Assembly: GCF_001375535.1 (NCBI RefSeq)
Contig: NZ_LN831197.1
Location: 1,245,645-1,309,644 of the forward strand
Source of the DNA: Bacillus niameyensis
GTDB taxonomy: Bacteria > Bacillota > Bacilli > Bacillales > Bacillaceae_C
Direction of reading: 5' to 3'
DNA: 64,000 nucleotides
Part shown: positions 1-8,613 of the stretch, piece by piece
Layout of the letters: every line of letters begins with the position of its first letter
Position numbering within the stretch: the stretch's first letter is position 1
Translations under genes and position numbers: made by a program
The notes under the pieces: model-generated
Seen by the model: only the letters and a program-made list of their open reading frames with translations
Databases searched by the model: none
What the model was told of the DNA's origin: nothing

Positions 1-134
1 TCCTAGTTCAGGATGGCTATAAAGTGAGGGTTTATGTACCTTATGGTGAGGATTGGTACGGTTACTTTATGAGAAGGTTAGCAGAAAGGCCTGCAAATAT
101 TGCTTTTGCATTTAAGGGACTAACAAAAAAATAG
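1..134 (+). CDS. putB: Proline dehydrogenase, C-terminal end (partial)
   Basis: Only the last 43 or so codons are in the window; the frame is open from the left edge to a TAG stop. The readable tail contains YGEDWYGYFMRRLAERPANI, the flavin-contacting C-terminal segment typical of proline dehydrogenases (proline to 1-pyrroline-5-carboxylate, FAD dependent). The P5C dehydrogenase gene starts 28 bases downstream, so the two form the usual putBC-type catabolic operon. The paralogous name fadM would fit equally well; the family call is firm, the exact symbol less so. Confidence 0.88.
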   Translation, partial: LVQDGYKVRVYVPYGEDWYGYFMRRLAERPANIAFAFKGLTKK

Positions 135-162
135 TTAAATACATTTTTTAGGAGTGATAGTA

Positions 163-1707
163 TTGATTACGTATAAACATGAACCTTTTACTGATTTTAC
201 GAAAGAAAAAAATCAAAAAGAATTTGCTAAAGCTATACAACTTGTTGAAAGTTATCTAGGAAAAGACTATCCGCTAATCATCAATGGCGAGTCTATCACT
301 ACGGAAGATCATATTATTTCTATTAATCCAGCGAATAAAAAAGAGGTTATAGGACGTGTCTCAAAAGCAGATCGAAAAATGGTCGAACTTGCAATGGAAA
401 GTGCCTTAAGGGCATTTGAAACATGGAAAAAAACGAAACCTGAAGTTCGAGCAAATATCCTTTTTAAAGCTAGTGCCATTATTCGTCGCCGTAAACATGA
501 GTTCTCTGCATTGTTAGTGAAGGAAGCTGGAAAACCATGGAACGAAGCGGATGCAGATACTGCGGAAGCCATTGATTTCTTGGAATATTATGGACGACAA
601 ATGTTAGAAATGAAGAACGGAAAAAAAGTGGAGAGTAGACCTGGTGAATATAATCGCTATGACTATATTCCACTCGGCGTAGGTGTGGTCATTTCACCGT
701 GGAATTTTGCCTTCGCAATCATGGCAGGAACTACCGTAGCTGCACTTGTTTCAGGGAATACGGTACTGTTAAAACCTGCATCAACGACACCGATTATTGC
801 AGCAAAATTTATTGAGGTGTTAATAGAAGCTGGCTTACCAAAAGGTGTAGTAAATTTTATACCAAGTAGTGGATCGGAAATTGGTGATTACATTGTCGAT
901 CATCCTAAAACACGATTTATTAGCTTTACTGGTTCTCGAGAAGTAGGTACTCGCATTTATGAACGTGCTGCAAAAGTAAATGAGTCACAAATTTGGTTAA
1001 AGCGTGTCATCGCTGAAATGGGAGGTAAAGACACGATTATCGTTGATACAGAAGCTGACTTAGAACTGGCTGCCCAATCCATAGTTCGTTCAGCTTTTGG
1101 TTTCTCCGGACAAAAATGCTCTGCATGTTCCCGTGCGATCATTGTAGAGGATGTTTACGATCAAGTTTTAGGCCGTGCGGTTGAATTAACGAAAGAACTA
1201 ACCGTAGGGGATCCAACAAATCCAGATCATTTTATGGGGCCAGTTAATGACCAAAATGCTTTTGATAAAATAATGAACTATATTGAAATTGGCATGGATG
1301 AAGGTCGGTTAATGATTGGTGGAGCAGGTGATGACACAATAGGCTATTTCATACAGCCGACCATTTTTGCAGATGCTGACCCTAATGCTCGGATTATGCA
1401 AGAGGAAATTTTTGGACCTGTAGTAGCATTTTCTAAAGCTAGGGATTTTACGCACGCAATCAAAATAGCCAATAACACAGAATATGGATTAACAGGAGCA
1501 GTCATTTCAAATAACCGCGATCATTTAGAACAAGCGCGCGAAGATTTTCATGTTGGGAATCTATATTTCAATCGTGGCTGTACAGGTGCTATCGTTGGTT
1601 ATCAACCATTTGGAGGCTTCAATATGTCAGGTACAGATTCGAAAGCAGGCGGTCCTGATTATCTCCTCCTCCATTTACAAGCAAAAACAACTTCGGAAAT
1701 GCTTTGA
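163..1707 (+). CDS. putC: 1-pyrroline-5-carboxylate (L-glutamate gamma-semialdehyde) dehydrogenase
   Basis: NAD-dependent aldehyde dehydrogenase that converts glutamate semialdehyde to glutamate, the second step of proline breakdown. The protein is 514 residues, the normal RocA/PutC length, and starts [13 protein letters not shown] as in that family. The catalytic cysteine lies in [11 protein letters not shown] and the general-base glutamate in [18 protein letters not shown] is the nucleotide-binding loop. The TTG start is preferred because AGGAG ends 9 bases before it; a GTG nine bases further upstream would run into that ribosome site. It follows the proline dehydrogenase gene and precedes a PucR-type regulator. 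B. subtilis has two such enzymes (RocA and PutC); context favours PutC. Confidence 0.93.
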   Translation: MITYKHEPFTDFTKEKNQKEFAKAIQLVESYLGKDYPLIINGESITTEDHIISINPANKKEVIGRVSKADRKMVELAMESALRAFETWKKTKPEVRANILFKASAIIRRRKHEFSALLVKEAGKPWNEADADTAEAIDFLEYYGRQMLEMKNGKKVESRPGEYNRYDYIPLGVGVVISPWNFAFAIMAGTTVAALVSGNTVLLKPASTTPIIAAKFIEVLIEAGLPKGVVNFIPSSGSEIGDYIVDHPKTRFISFTGSREVGTRIYERAAKVNESQIWLKRVIAEMGGKDTIIVDTEADLELAAQSIVRSAFGFSGQKCSACSRAIIVEDVYDQVLGRAVELTKELTVGDPTNPDHFMGPVNDQNAFDKIMNYIEIGMDEGRLMIGGAGDDTIGYFIQPTIFADADPNARIMQEEIFGPVVAFSKARDFTHAIKIANNTEYGLTGAVISNNRDHLEQAREDFHVGNLYFNRGCTGAIVGYQPFGGFNMSGTDSKAGGPDYLLLHLQAKTTSEML

Positions 1708-1712
1708 ATAAG

Positions 1713-1809
1713 GAAAGCGAAAATGCACTGTTTAGCGAAGTACAAACTTCGGTCCCTTTGACTTATCATAGGGGATGAGCTCTGAACAAATTGCATGCAT
1801 CGAGCTAGA
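1713..1809 (+). repeat. Degenerate copy of the structured repeat family found at 32.1-33.2 kb
   Basis: It opens with AAAGCG, then GTTTAGCGA, GTACAAACTTC, TTGACTTATC and ends with GAGCTAGA, the same ordered landmarks as the copies at 32105-32257, 32774-32928 and 32930-33128, but the interior is much shorter. The putC terminator begins inside its last bases. Seen directly by comparison within the window. Confidence 0.65.
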
Positions 1810-1845
1810 AATAAGGGAGTGTCTCCTTTATCTCTAGCTTTTTTT
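1803..1845 (+). terminator. Intrinsic terminator of the proline catabolic operon
   Basis: AGCTAGA(A)ATAAGGGAG pairs with CTCCTTTATCTCTAGCT around a TGT loop and is followed by a run of seven T. The stem is about 16 bp. Confidence 0.85.
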
Positions 1846-1904
1846 ACTGTCTAAGCTATCACTATGGTAGACTATGGTAAGAATGCTTTGCGAGGTGAAT
1901 ATTC

Positions 1905-3134
1905 TTGAAGCCATTATTAGAAAAAATCTTTACACTATCTGATATTGATGAAATAGCCGATTTAATAAGCAATCATTTAAAAAAACCGATCATTATTGAA
2001 GATCATCAATTTTCTTTATTGGCCTATAATTCCTTTTACATTGACCGGTTTGATGAGGTAAACAAATTAACGATCTTTGCAAAACGTTGGCCAATTTCCA
2101 TTGTAGAAAAATTTTTCGATGAAGGGATTGTGGACCAACTTAAAACATCTTCAAAACCTTTCAGAGTTAAGGAAATGAAAGAAATTGGCCTTAATCAGAG
2201 GGTTGTTGTAAGCGCTAAATATAAAGGGACAATCTTAGGCTATATATGGATACAAGAAACAGCTCCTCTACTGACTGACAAAGAATTTGCATTCATACAC
2301 GAGGTTTCTTCTCATATTGCTAAGCTACTATATGAAAACAATCAAAATAAACTTAAGAAAAGCCAAGAAAAAGATATATTTTTCAAAAAAGTTATAGGTG
2401 ACTTTTATCAAACAGAGAAACAAATGAAGTCGGCAGCAGCTAATGTGAATGTTAAGTTCCCAAAATTTTTTATTCTAAATGTATTTTCCGTACCTCAAGA
2501 AAACGAACATATTTTTAACGATCTTTTAGATAGAATAATACTGTATTTAAATACTTTAAAATACCCTACTCATCTATTTACAGATCATTTAAAAATTATC
2601 GTTTTAATTGGAAGTGACTTAGCTCCTTCTCGCGAATTAACGGAAAGTACCAAAAACTTAACATCCCTTATTTTAGATCATTTTCCAGAACAAACCATTT
2701 ATTCTGGCATCAGTAATGAACACTCATCTGTTCTCAAATTAAAACATAGCTACTTAGAAGCACTTGAAGTGATAAAAACGGGAAAATTCCTAGGTTTAGG
2801 CAAGCTCCCCTCTTTCGAATACAAAAACCTTGGGATTTTGCGGTATCTTGAAACGATTTCTAGCTATCACACAAAATTAAATTATACTAATAGTGATTTA
2901 TTAATCTTAAAGCAGAAAGATGAGGAAAGCCAAACAAGCTTAATCGAAACATTAGAGTTGTTTTTATTAAATAACTGTCGTTTAAAGCCATCAGCTGAAC
3001 AATTATATATTCACACGAATACATTAAAATATCGATTAAATCAAATTGCAGAATTAACTTCAATTCAATTTGATAGCTTTCTAATGAATTGTCAATTATA
3101 TATTGATATACAGTTAATGAAAACGGATGAATAA
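1905..3134 (+). CDS. putR: PucR/CdaR-family transcriptional regulator, probable PutR-type activator of proline use
   Basis: A 409-residue soluble protein. The C-terminal end carries the HTH_30 (PucR-type) DNA-binding segment, with LKPSAEQLYIHTNTLKYRLN and a following helix QIAELT. The N-terminal half has no catalytic motif I recognise and probably senses a ligand. TTG is the start: GAGGTG lies 8 bases upstream. In B. subtilis, PutR of the same family and size activates putBCP in response to proline and sits beside it. Position directly after the put genes is the reason for the name; a different PucR-family regulator remains possible. Confidence 0.8.
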   Translation: MKPLLEKIFTLSDIDEIADLISNHLKKPIIIEDHQFSLLAYNSFYIDRFDEVNKLTIFAKRWPISIVEKFFDEGIVDQLKTSSKPFRVKEMKEIGLNQRVVVSAKYKGTILGYIWIQETAPLLTDKEFAFIHEVSSHIAKLLYENNQNKLKKSQEKDIFFKKVIGDFYQTEKQMKSAAANVNVKFPKFFILNVFSVPQENEHIFNDLLDRIILYLNTLKYPTHLFTDHLKIIVLIGSDLAPSRELTESTKNLTSLILDHFPEQTIYSGISNEHSSVLKLKHSYLEALEVIKTGKFLGLGKLPSFEYKNLGILRYLETISSYHTKLNYTNSDLLILKQKDEESQTSLIETLELFLLNNCRLKPSAEQLYIHTNTLKYRLNQIAELTSIQFDSFLMNCQLYIDIQLMKTDE

Positions 3135-3629
3135 AGGGGCTGTCCTATAAGTCCCTCGAATAAAACAGGAGGAGAAAAATGACACTTTTTTCTCCTCCTG
3201 TTTTTGTGTTTTTTTGCTTATTACCTGAAAATAGCTGGCTATTTTCAGGAGATTGTGAGCCAAGGCCACAATTCCGAATTCAGTGTGGACCTTTTCAAGA
3301 CCCCGTAGTAAATATCTACGGAATGACCGATTGCCCTTGATGTGACCGAACACGCTTTCCACCTCAATCTTGCGCCGAGCGTAGATAGCTGCCTTCTTAT
3401 CACATTCAAGGGCTGTTTTTGCTTTTGTTTTCATTTCTTCGAAAATCGGATTCCAATGAACTTTACGATCACCTTTGGCTTTTGTGTAGACTTCTTTCAA
3501 TGGGCAACCCGAACAGTATTCACATTGGTAAATCTTGTAGCTTTGCACAAATCCTGAGGCGTTTTTCTTGTTTTGATCCCTTTTAAAAATGATTCTCTGT
3601 CCATTCGGACAGATGAATAGATCGTCCTC
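3114..3629 (-). pseudogene. IS1182-family transposase, C-terminal remnant
   Basis: The minus-strand frame from a stop at 3630 to 3114 encodes about 171 residues including DDLFICPNGQR, YQCEYCSGCPLK, and AIYARRKIEVESVFGHIKGNRSF, the C-terminal third of IS1182-type DDE transposases. The whole N-terminal catalytic part is missing. An in-frame TGA precedes the fragment, and the reading upstream of it (HREDDFYVQSEDYY) may be a further eroded piece. The last codons run through a terminator hairpin and overlap the end of putR. Not expected to be functional. Confidence 0.82.
3161..3205. terminator. Bidirectional intrinsic terminator after putR
   Basis: AAAACAGGAGGAGAAA pairs with TTTCTCCTCCTGTTTT, with A-runs and T-runs on both sides, so it can stop transcription from putR and from the transposase remnant. 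Confidence 0.8.
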
Positions 3630-3767
3630 TCAGTAGTAATCTTCGGATTGCACATAAAAATCGTCCTCTCTATGAATGTTGTGTGGTAACTTCATTTTAC
3701 TAGATAGGACGATTTTTTTGTGCACTTTTTTTAGATATGTTAAAAATAATCGTTTCATTTTAAGCAC

Positions 3768-3896
3768 GTTGATTGGAGCAGAAGGCGCGAGACTCCTGCG
3801 GGAATAACATGAGCCTTGAGACCCCGCAAGTCGCACAGCGACTGAGGAGGCTCAAGCCATGCCCGCGGAAAGCGAGTGCCTTCTGCGGAAATCAAC
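3768..3896. repeat. Bacillaceae-type GC-rich palindromic repeat
   Basis: It starts GTTGATTGGAGCAGAAGGC and ends GCCTTCTGCGGAAATCAAC, an imperfect terminal inverted repeat around blocks such as GAGACTCCTGCGGGA and CCCGCGGAAAGCGAG. It is clearly richer in G+C than its surroundings. I recognise this pattern as a dispersed element common in Bacillus and Geobacillus genomes; its function is not known to me. Confidence 0.7.
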
Positions 3897-3917
3897 ACCC
3901 TCGTTTAAAACAACTAA

Positions 3918-3969
3918 AAAGGGGCAGCCAAAAAGGGAAGTGATCTTCCACTTTTTGGACAGCCCCTTC
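3918..3969 (-). terminator. Intrinsic terminator of yheA
   Basis: On the minus strand AAGGGGCTGTCCAAAAAGTG pairs with CACTT..CTTTTTGGCTGCCCCTT and a T-rich tail follows. It lies 28 bases beyond the yheA stop. Confidence 0.8.
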
Positions 3970-3996
3970 TTACCTTCAATCAAGTAGTTTTGTTTA

Positions 3997-4353
3997 TTAC
4001 TTTCCACCCATTGATCCATAAAGTTCATCAAGTGGTTTCATAATAATTTTATTTAATTCTTGGATTGCCATACTCATTCGCTGTTCAGCTTCCATTAACT
4101 TTGTTACACTTGTATTTTCTTGAACCTTGTTTGCAATCGCCTGGGCTTCTATTACTTCTTCTTCTGTAATATCTTGCCCAGCCATTTGCTTTTGTTGAAG
4201 CTCAATTTGTACATTTCGGAATGCATCAAATAATGATTTAGCCGACTCGTTATGCTCCACAGTTGCATACATTTTCTGTAATTCTTGAAATTCCTCACTA
4301 TTTCTTAAAGCTTTTTCAAGCTCCAATGCACATGTATTTAGATTAGTTGCCAT
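3997..4353 (-). CDS. yheA: YheA/YmcA-family regulatory protein (UPF0342, Com_YlbF fold)
   Basis: A 118-residue, highly helical and charged protein (NTCALELEKALRNSEEFQELQKMY...) of the YlbF/YmcA/YheA family; no membrane segment or enzyme motif is visible. Relatives YlbF, YmcA and YaaT modulate RNase Y activity, but the role of YheA itself is not settled. GAAAGGAGGTTTCTTTAA in front of the ATG gives a strong ribosome site. It is the second gene of a yheB-yheA pair as in B. subtilis, 35 bases after yheB, and a strong terminator follows. Confidence 0.9.
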   Translation of the reverse strand: MATNLNTCALELEKALRNSEEFQELQKMYATVEHNESAKSLFDAFRNVQIELQQKQMAGQDITEEEVIEAQAIANKVQENTSVTKLMEAEQRMSMAIQELNKIIMKPLDELYGSMGGK

Positions 4354-4388
4354 TTAAAGAAACCTCCTTTCCCGACTATCTTAACATA

Positions 4389-5525
4389 TTAAGAGGTAAT
4401 CAGAACAATGATTGCTTGAATTAGTCCAATTGCACCACCAAGAATTGCGCCAAGATAAGTGATCATTACTAACTCTTTTTTTGCAATAGAAAGCACAAGT
4501 TCTTCCAACCTCTCTAATGAAAAAGATTCAATTTGTTCCCGGACAATTGCTTCAACTTGAAAACGTTCGATGATCTCCCCAGAACGCTTCGTCAAATACT
4601 TACCTCCTAATTCCAATAAAAAAGGTATAAATTTTTCATCGATTTTATCTTTGATCGGAGCGATAAGTTCAGCAATAGATTGGTGGTAAACTTTTTCAAT
4701 TTGAATTGTATTGGCAAACCATGATTGAATATTAGCCAAAATCTTTTCATCGTTCCAACTTGGAATTAGTTCCTGCAAAGAACGACTTTCAAGCTTAGTC
4801 CATTCAGTTTCTAGCACATGGACCAACATTTGCTTCGTTCCTTCGTTATTTAAAAACTTAATAATCTCTGGTTGAAAGCGATCTGCTAATGAATCATTCC
4901 CGACAAACATTTGTACTAAGTTCCAAAGCTTTCCACGCTCTTTTAAGAAATTTTCAATCATCGTTTTTACTTTATGCTTACCTTCCATACTAGAAAAATA
5001 ATCTGTTGCTTTATTAATAATTTGATCAGCGACCAATGGAACTTTCTCTTCAACTTGTGCACTCCATTCCACGGGGATAAGATCCCCAATGGATCGGTTC
5101 CAATAAACTTCTTTTAGAGAATTATATTGACCCTCAATCTTTTTATTAATGAAGGTATTTGTTTTTTCCACCGGATCTTCCAGCTGCAGCTTTATTAAAA
5201 ATTCCTCAAGTGTTATTCCATGATCCAACCAGCTGTTAAATTTTTCTCGAAAAAGAGTCTCCATTTCTTTTTTTAACGTATCTTCAGCCAGTTTCCTTTG
5301 AATACTTTCAGGCGTAACGAGGTGATTAACAACTAATTTTCCAATTTGATCGGCCAATTCATTTCGTCGTTTTGGAATTAGCCCTGGTGTGAAAGGTAAC
5401 TGCCATTTCCCGATATAAATTGGTTGATAAGGATGAAATAGCATCCTTATTGCCAAAAAATTGGTGAACCCTCCAATAACGGCTCCTATTAAAACCATAA
5501 AAAAGATCGTAAATAAACTATTCAT
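4389..5525 (-). CDS. yheB: YheB, DUF445 membrane protein
   Basis: 378 residues with one hydrophobic segment at each end: the N-terminal [30 protein letters not shown] and a C-terminal helix near residues 350-375 ([23 protein letters not shown]). The long middle is helical and soluble, as in DUF445 proteins, several of which localise to the spore in Bacillus. The ATG at 5525 is chosen because GGGAGG lies 7 bases before it; a frame extension upstream would consist of the ribosome site itself. The function is unknown. It is translated ahead of yheA. Confidence 0.9.
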   Translation of the reverse strand: MNSLFTIFFMVLIGAVIGGFTNFLAIRMLFHPYQPIYIGKWQLPFTPGLIPKRRNELADQIGKLVVNHLVTPESIQRKLAEDTLKKEMETLFREKFNSWLDHGITLEEFLIKLQLEDPVEKTNTFINKKIEGQYNSLKEVYWNRSIGDLIPVEWSAQVEEKVPLVADQIINKATDYFSSMEGKHKVKTMIENFLKERGKLWNLVQMFVGNDSLADRFQPEIIKFLNNEGTKQMLVHVLETEWTKLESRSLQELIPSWNDEKILANIQSWFANTIQIEKVYHQSIAELIAPIKDKIDEKFIPFLLELGGKYLTKRSGEIIERFQVEAIVREQIESFSLERLEELVLSIAKKELVMITYLGAILGGAIGLIQAIIVLITS

Positions 5526-5539
5526 TTTTAAACCTCCCA

Positions 5540-5578
5540 CAGGCAGGTTGAGTTCGTATATCTTTGATTCACCTGCTT
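5540..5578 (-). promoter_or_regulatory. Leader hairpin just upstream of the yheB ribosome site
   Basis: On the minus strand AAGCAGGT and ACCTGCCT pair across a 22-base loop; the 3' arm ends three bases before GGGAGG of yheB. It could modulate translation, but this is inference from position only. Confidence 0.4.
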
Positions 5579-5698
5579 GTACATTTACGTTTCATATAGA
5601 AAAAAGTTTCTTTCTTTATTATAGACTGTTCTCATTTAATTTTTGAAATGATTTTAAGTCAGGATTTTTTTTGATACACTAGAATTGAGGTGAAATAT

Positions 5699-5914
5699 GT
5701 GATACTGCATTTCCAAATTCAATCTATGTTTTCCAATCAACAGCTTCCAGGCTGGACCTTTTCATTTTATTTTCAACAAACAAAAATGACAGGATTATAT
5801 CAGGCTGATGGTCAAATTCACTGGACTTCTAACGTTCCAGATAATGTAAAAACAGAATTGGAAAAACAAGTGCATGATTTAATGATCTTTCATGTTTATG
5901 ATCGGATGCGTTGA
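5699..5914 (+). CDS. yheE: YheE-family small protein (DUF5342)
   Basis: 71 residues beginning MILHFQIQSMFSNQQLPGWTF. The composition and the FSFYFQQTKMTGLYQADG segment match the YheE family as I recall it; the function is unknown. The GTG at 5699 is preferred over an upstream in-frame GTG because TTGAGGTG sits about 7 bases before it. It is transcribed divergently from yheB, in the neighbourhood of sspB as in B. subtilis. Confidence 0.8.
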   Translation: MILHFQIQSMFSNQQLPGWTFSFYFQQTKMTGLYQADGQIHWTSNVPDNVKTELEKQVHDLMIFHVYDRMR

Positions 5915-5979
5915 ACATTATTTACCGCGAATGATGCGACCATTTGGTTTCCAGACTATTTAGTAAGGAGGCTGATGGT

Positions 5980-6174
5980 ATGTCAAAGAATAAAAATAAT
6001 AAAGAGCAATTCTTGCCCGATGTAGAATATGAAGGTCGCGATGAACTATATGTAGATGTCGACCGTATGATTAACGAAGGAATGTCTGGCGGTTATGTAT
6101 TCATGCGGGACGATTCCACGAACATAGAAGAGACCATTGATCTATTTCCAGAAGATAAGCCGAAGAAAATATGA
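5980..6174 (+). CDS. Small conserved acidic protein of unknown function
   Basis: 64 residues (MSKNKNNKEQFLPDVEYEG...), rich in Asp and Glu, with VDVDRMINEGMSGGYVFMRD and a Pro/Lys tail. No domain is recognised with certainty; I have the impression of a small Bacillaceae-conserved protein but cannot name it. AAGGAGG lies 8 bases before the ATG at 5980. It is followed at once by a terminator, so it closes a short yheE transcript. Confidence 0.7.
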   Translation: MSKNKNNKEQFLPDVEYEGRDELYVDVDRMINEGMSGGYVFMRDDSTNIEETIDLFPEDKPKKI

Positions 6175-6183
6175 ATGAATAGC

Positions 6184-6210
6184 GGGGCGAGCTTCATTGC
6201 TCGTCTCTTT
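6184..6210 (+). terminator. Intrinsic terminator after the yheE-downstream small gene
   Basis: GGGCGAGC pairs with GCTCGTCTC around TTCATT and is followed by TTTAATTAAATT. Confidence 0.7.
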
Positions 6211-6273
6211 AATTAAATTCTAGTGCTATCCCGCCCAAAATGGACAGATGGCACGCCTAGCAATTAAGGACGT

Positions 6274-7209
6274 ATGCATTTTTCTAAGAAAGAGGAGATT
6301 TCAGACTGTATGTTTAATCAATTATTACAAATTTATCCGGACGCAGTAATAAGCTCACAACCAAGTGCAAATCCACAGCTTTTATGGGTTAAAGATAGTG
6401 AAACGAATTCCTTTATCGGCATTCCTATTGAACGATTATCAGAAGGTGAGATAACGTTATTAAACACATTATTTCCAATAGATCATACTAATCCTACGTT
6501 AAGACTTTCACCAATCGCAAAGGAATGGCGGAATTATCTTATACTTGATGGACCCTTCCCTCCTTTTCATTCGGAAAATATCCGCTTTATTCATTACATG
6601 ATTACGAATATTCGAAGTGACTTTCAATATGATGAATGGAAAGAAGCAGTCAAGAGCCTATTCTCCAACGAGGTTTTAATAGTTCCTCTAAGTCATCATC
6701 ATGGTGTAATTATAGAAGAAGAAAGGAATTTAGCGATAACCGAAACAGAGCTATTCTCTGCTATTGAAGCTTTTGAAAGTGACTTTTTTATTAAAATTCA
6801 TTTTTTTATAAGTCATTTCAAAGCGCCTCACGAAAACTTGCGAGCCCTGTTTAAATTAGAAAAGAAATTATTAGAACTTTCATTGTCGGAACATCCTGAA
6901 GAGCGGATTTTCACGAGGGAAAAGTCAATGCCCATCTATGCCTATCAAAATCTTTTAGAAAAGGATCGGCAAATTTTGTTTAGTGATATACATACTATTT
7001 TAGCGGATGACCCTGAGCTATCGAAAACGATTAAAACGTATATTGAAAACCAATCGAACGCCACATTAACAGCTAAGAAGCTCTTTATGCATAGAAATAG
7101 TCTACAATATCGCATAGACAAGTTTATTGAAAAAACAGGAATTGATATTAAATCCTTTCATGGAGCATTTTTCACATATTTAGCTTGTTTACATATTTTT
7201 GATGAGTAA
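6274..7209 (+). CDS. yxkF: PucR-type helix-turn-helix regulator, YxkF-like
   Basis: 311 residues. The C-terminal end has the PucR/CdaR HTH_30 pattern: SNATLTAKKLFMHRNSLQYRIDKF followed by EKTGIDIKSFHGAFF. The rest has no recognised enzyme domain. In B. subtilis a protein of this type (YxkF) is encoded next to msmX, and here msmX follows in the same direction after 116 bases, which supports the name and suggests a role in sugar-uptake control. An ATG at 6310 (MFNQLLQIYPD), preceded by GAGGAG at long spacing, is an alternative start and looks closer to the family N-terminus. Confidence 0.72.
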   Translation: MHFSKKEEISDCMFNQLLQIYPDAVISSQPSANPQLLWVKDSETNSFIGIPIERLSEGEITLLNTLFPIDHTNPTLRLSPIAKEWRNYLILDGPFPPFHSENIRFIHYMITNIRSDFQYDEWKEAVKSLFSNEVLIVPLSHHHGVIIEEERNLAITETELFSAIEAFESDFFIKIHFFISHFKAPHENLRALFKLEKKLLELSLSEHPEERIFTREKSMPIYAYQNLLEKDRQILFSDIHTILADDPELSKTIKTYIENQSNATLTAKKLFMHRNSLQYRIDKFIEKTGIDIKSFHGAFFTYLACLHIFDE

Positions 7210-7325
7210 TATGCATTATGCCCAAAAAAGCTTGATAGTCTTTGTGCACCTTGTCCATAGCCAGGTGAAAGCGGATTCTGTAAACTAATAATCAAGAAAT
7301 AAATACACTTTAGGGGGATTTATAG

Positions 7326-8426
7326 ATGGCAGAACTACGCTTAGATAATATTTATAAAGTCTATGATAATAAAGTTACAGCTGTTTCCGACTTTAATTTG
7401 CATGTTAAAGATAAAGAATTTATTGTATTTGTTGGTCCTTCCGGTTGCGGTAAATCAACTACACTTCGAATGATTGCTGGTCTAGAAGAAATTACACAAG
7501 GTGATTTCTATATTGACGATAAAAGAGTTAATGATGTTGCACCAAAAGACCGCGACATCGCGATGGTTTTCCAAAACTATGCCCTTTATCCTCATATGAC
7601 AGTATATGATAACATGGCATTCGGTTTGAAATTACGTAAAATGCCGAAGAAAGATATTGAAGTCCGTGTAAATGATGCTGCAAAAATTCTTGGACTTGAA
7701 AGCTTCCTAGACCGTAAACCAAAAGCTCTTTCAGGTGGACAACGTCAACGTGTTGCCCTAGGCCGTGCGATCGTTCGTGATGCTAAAGTATTCTTGATGG
7801 ACGAACCTTTATCTAACCTTGATGCTAAGCTTCGTGTACAAATGCGTGCTGAAATCGCTAAACTTCACCAAAGACTACAAACTACGACTATTTACGTAAC
7901 GCATGACCAAACAGAAGCTATGACAATGGCAACTCGTATCGTTGTTATGAAAGATGGCGTTATTCAACAAGTAGGAAGTCCGAAAGAAGTTTATGATAAT
8001 CCTGACAATATTTTCGTTGGTGGCTTTATAGGTTCTCCTGCTATGAACTTCTTCCATGGAAAACTGACTGATGATGGTTTTGATATCGAAGGAGGAAATA
8101 AAGTAGCTGTTCCTGAAGGAAAAATGAAAATGCTTCGTGAGCAAGGCTATGTTGGTAAAGAAGTAGTAATGGGTGTTCGCCCTGAAGATATTCATGATGA
8201 ACCTGCTTTCATCGAAGCTTCTCCTAAATCAAAAATCGAGGTAAAAATTGAAGTTTCCGAACTGTTAGGTGCTGAAACTCAACTTTATTCTTCTATTGGT
8301 AACCAAGATTTTGTAGCCAAAATTGATGCGAGAACAATTGCTGAACCAGGACAAATGATGGATCTAGCGCTCGATATGAATAAAGTTCACTTCTTCGATA
8401 TTTCAACTGAATTAAGAATTCGTTAA
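7326..8426 (+). CDS. msmX: ABC transporter ATP-binding protein MsmX/UgpC type
   Basis: 366 residues. Walker A GPSGCGKST is at residues 37-45, the Q-loop in VFQNYALYPHMTV, signature LSGGQRQRVALGRA, Walker B VFLMDEPLSNLDAK, H-loop YVTHDQTEAM, then a C-terminal TOBE/OB region (residues 240-366). This is the MalK/MsmX group. B. subtilis MsmX is known to energise several carbohydrate importers that lack their own ATPase. The lplBC-type importer near 20-24 kb lacks an ATPase, so MsmX may serve it (inference). A strong Shine-Dalgarno (GGGGGATTTATAG) precedes the ATG. A weak cre-like sequence lies at 7266-7279. Confidence 0.95.
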   Translation: MAELRLDNIYKVYDNKVTAVSDFNLHVKDKEFIVFVGPSGCGKSTTLRMIAGLEEITQGDFYIDDKRVNDVAPKDRDIAMVFQNYALYPHMTVYDNMAFGLKLRKMPKKDIEVRVNDAAKILGLESFLDRKPKALSGGQRQRVALGRAIVRDAKVFLMDEPLSNLDAKLRVQMRAEIAKLHQRLQTTTIYVTHDQTEAMTMATRIVVMKDGVIQQVGSPKEVYDNPDNIFVGGFIGSPAMNFFHGKLTDDGFDIEGGNKVAVPEGKMKMLREQGYVGKEVVMGVRPEDIHDEPAFIEASPKSKIEVKIEVSELLGAETQLYSSIGNQDFVAKIDARTIAEPGQMMDLALDMNKVHFFDISTELRIR

Positions 8427-8437
8427 TATACTCTAAC

Positions 8438-8472
8438 AAAAAACCTGTCAATGAAAATTGACAGGTTTTTTT
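8438..8472 (+). terminator. Intrinsic terminator of msmX
   Basis: AAAAACCTGTCAAT and ATTGACAGGTTTTTTT form a perfect hairpin with a T-run, shortly after the stop codon. Confidence 0.9.
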
Positions 8473-8555
8473 ATATGTTTTTAGAAAATAATAGTTGTAT
8501 GTCATCATCTAGATTCTATTTCATGGAATCACCATAAATTCCCTGTTACAAATTG

Positions 8556-8585
8556 CGAATATTTTTCTGCCAAAAAAACATACTA
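8556..8585 (+). promoter_or_regulatory. Sigma-G-type promoter of the SASP gene
   Basis: CGAATA at 8556-8561 and CATACTA at 8579-8585 are separated by 17 bases. This agrees with the sigma-G consensus (TGAATA, 17-18, CATACTA) expected for a forespore SASP gene. It predicts a leader of a little over 100 bases containing the structured element at 8614-8675. Confidence 0.75.
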
Positions 8586-8613
8586 CAAAATACAAACAAA
8601 AAATTTAAAGCGC

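Larger units (their letters stand above)
3136..3966. mobile_element. Decayed IS1182-like element bounded by a 10-bp inverted repeat
   Basis: GGGGCTGTCC at 3136-3145 is matched by GGACAGCCCC at 3957-3966, and the transposase remnant lies between. No target duplication is evident. The interior also holds a nested Bacillaceae palindromic repeat (3768-3896). Caution: the GGGGCTGTCC motif also occurs in many Bacillus terminators, so the right boundary could be the yheA terminator and the element could end nearer 3700. Confidence 0.5.

Noticed and set aside
3342-3557. Plus-strand 71-codon frame opposite the transposase remnant
   Set aside because: A shadow of the transposase sequence with no ribosome site.
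3630-3836. Minus-strand 68-codon frame (MRLAGSQGS...)
   Set aside because: It spans the GC-rich palindromic repeat and eroded transposase DNA; at most its last 20 codons are a transposase remnant.
7266-7279. cre (CcpA) site before msmX
   Set aside because: TGAAAGCGGATTCT deviates from the cre consensus at two important positions; too weak to annotate.
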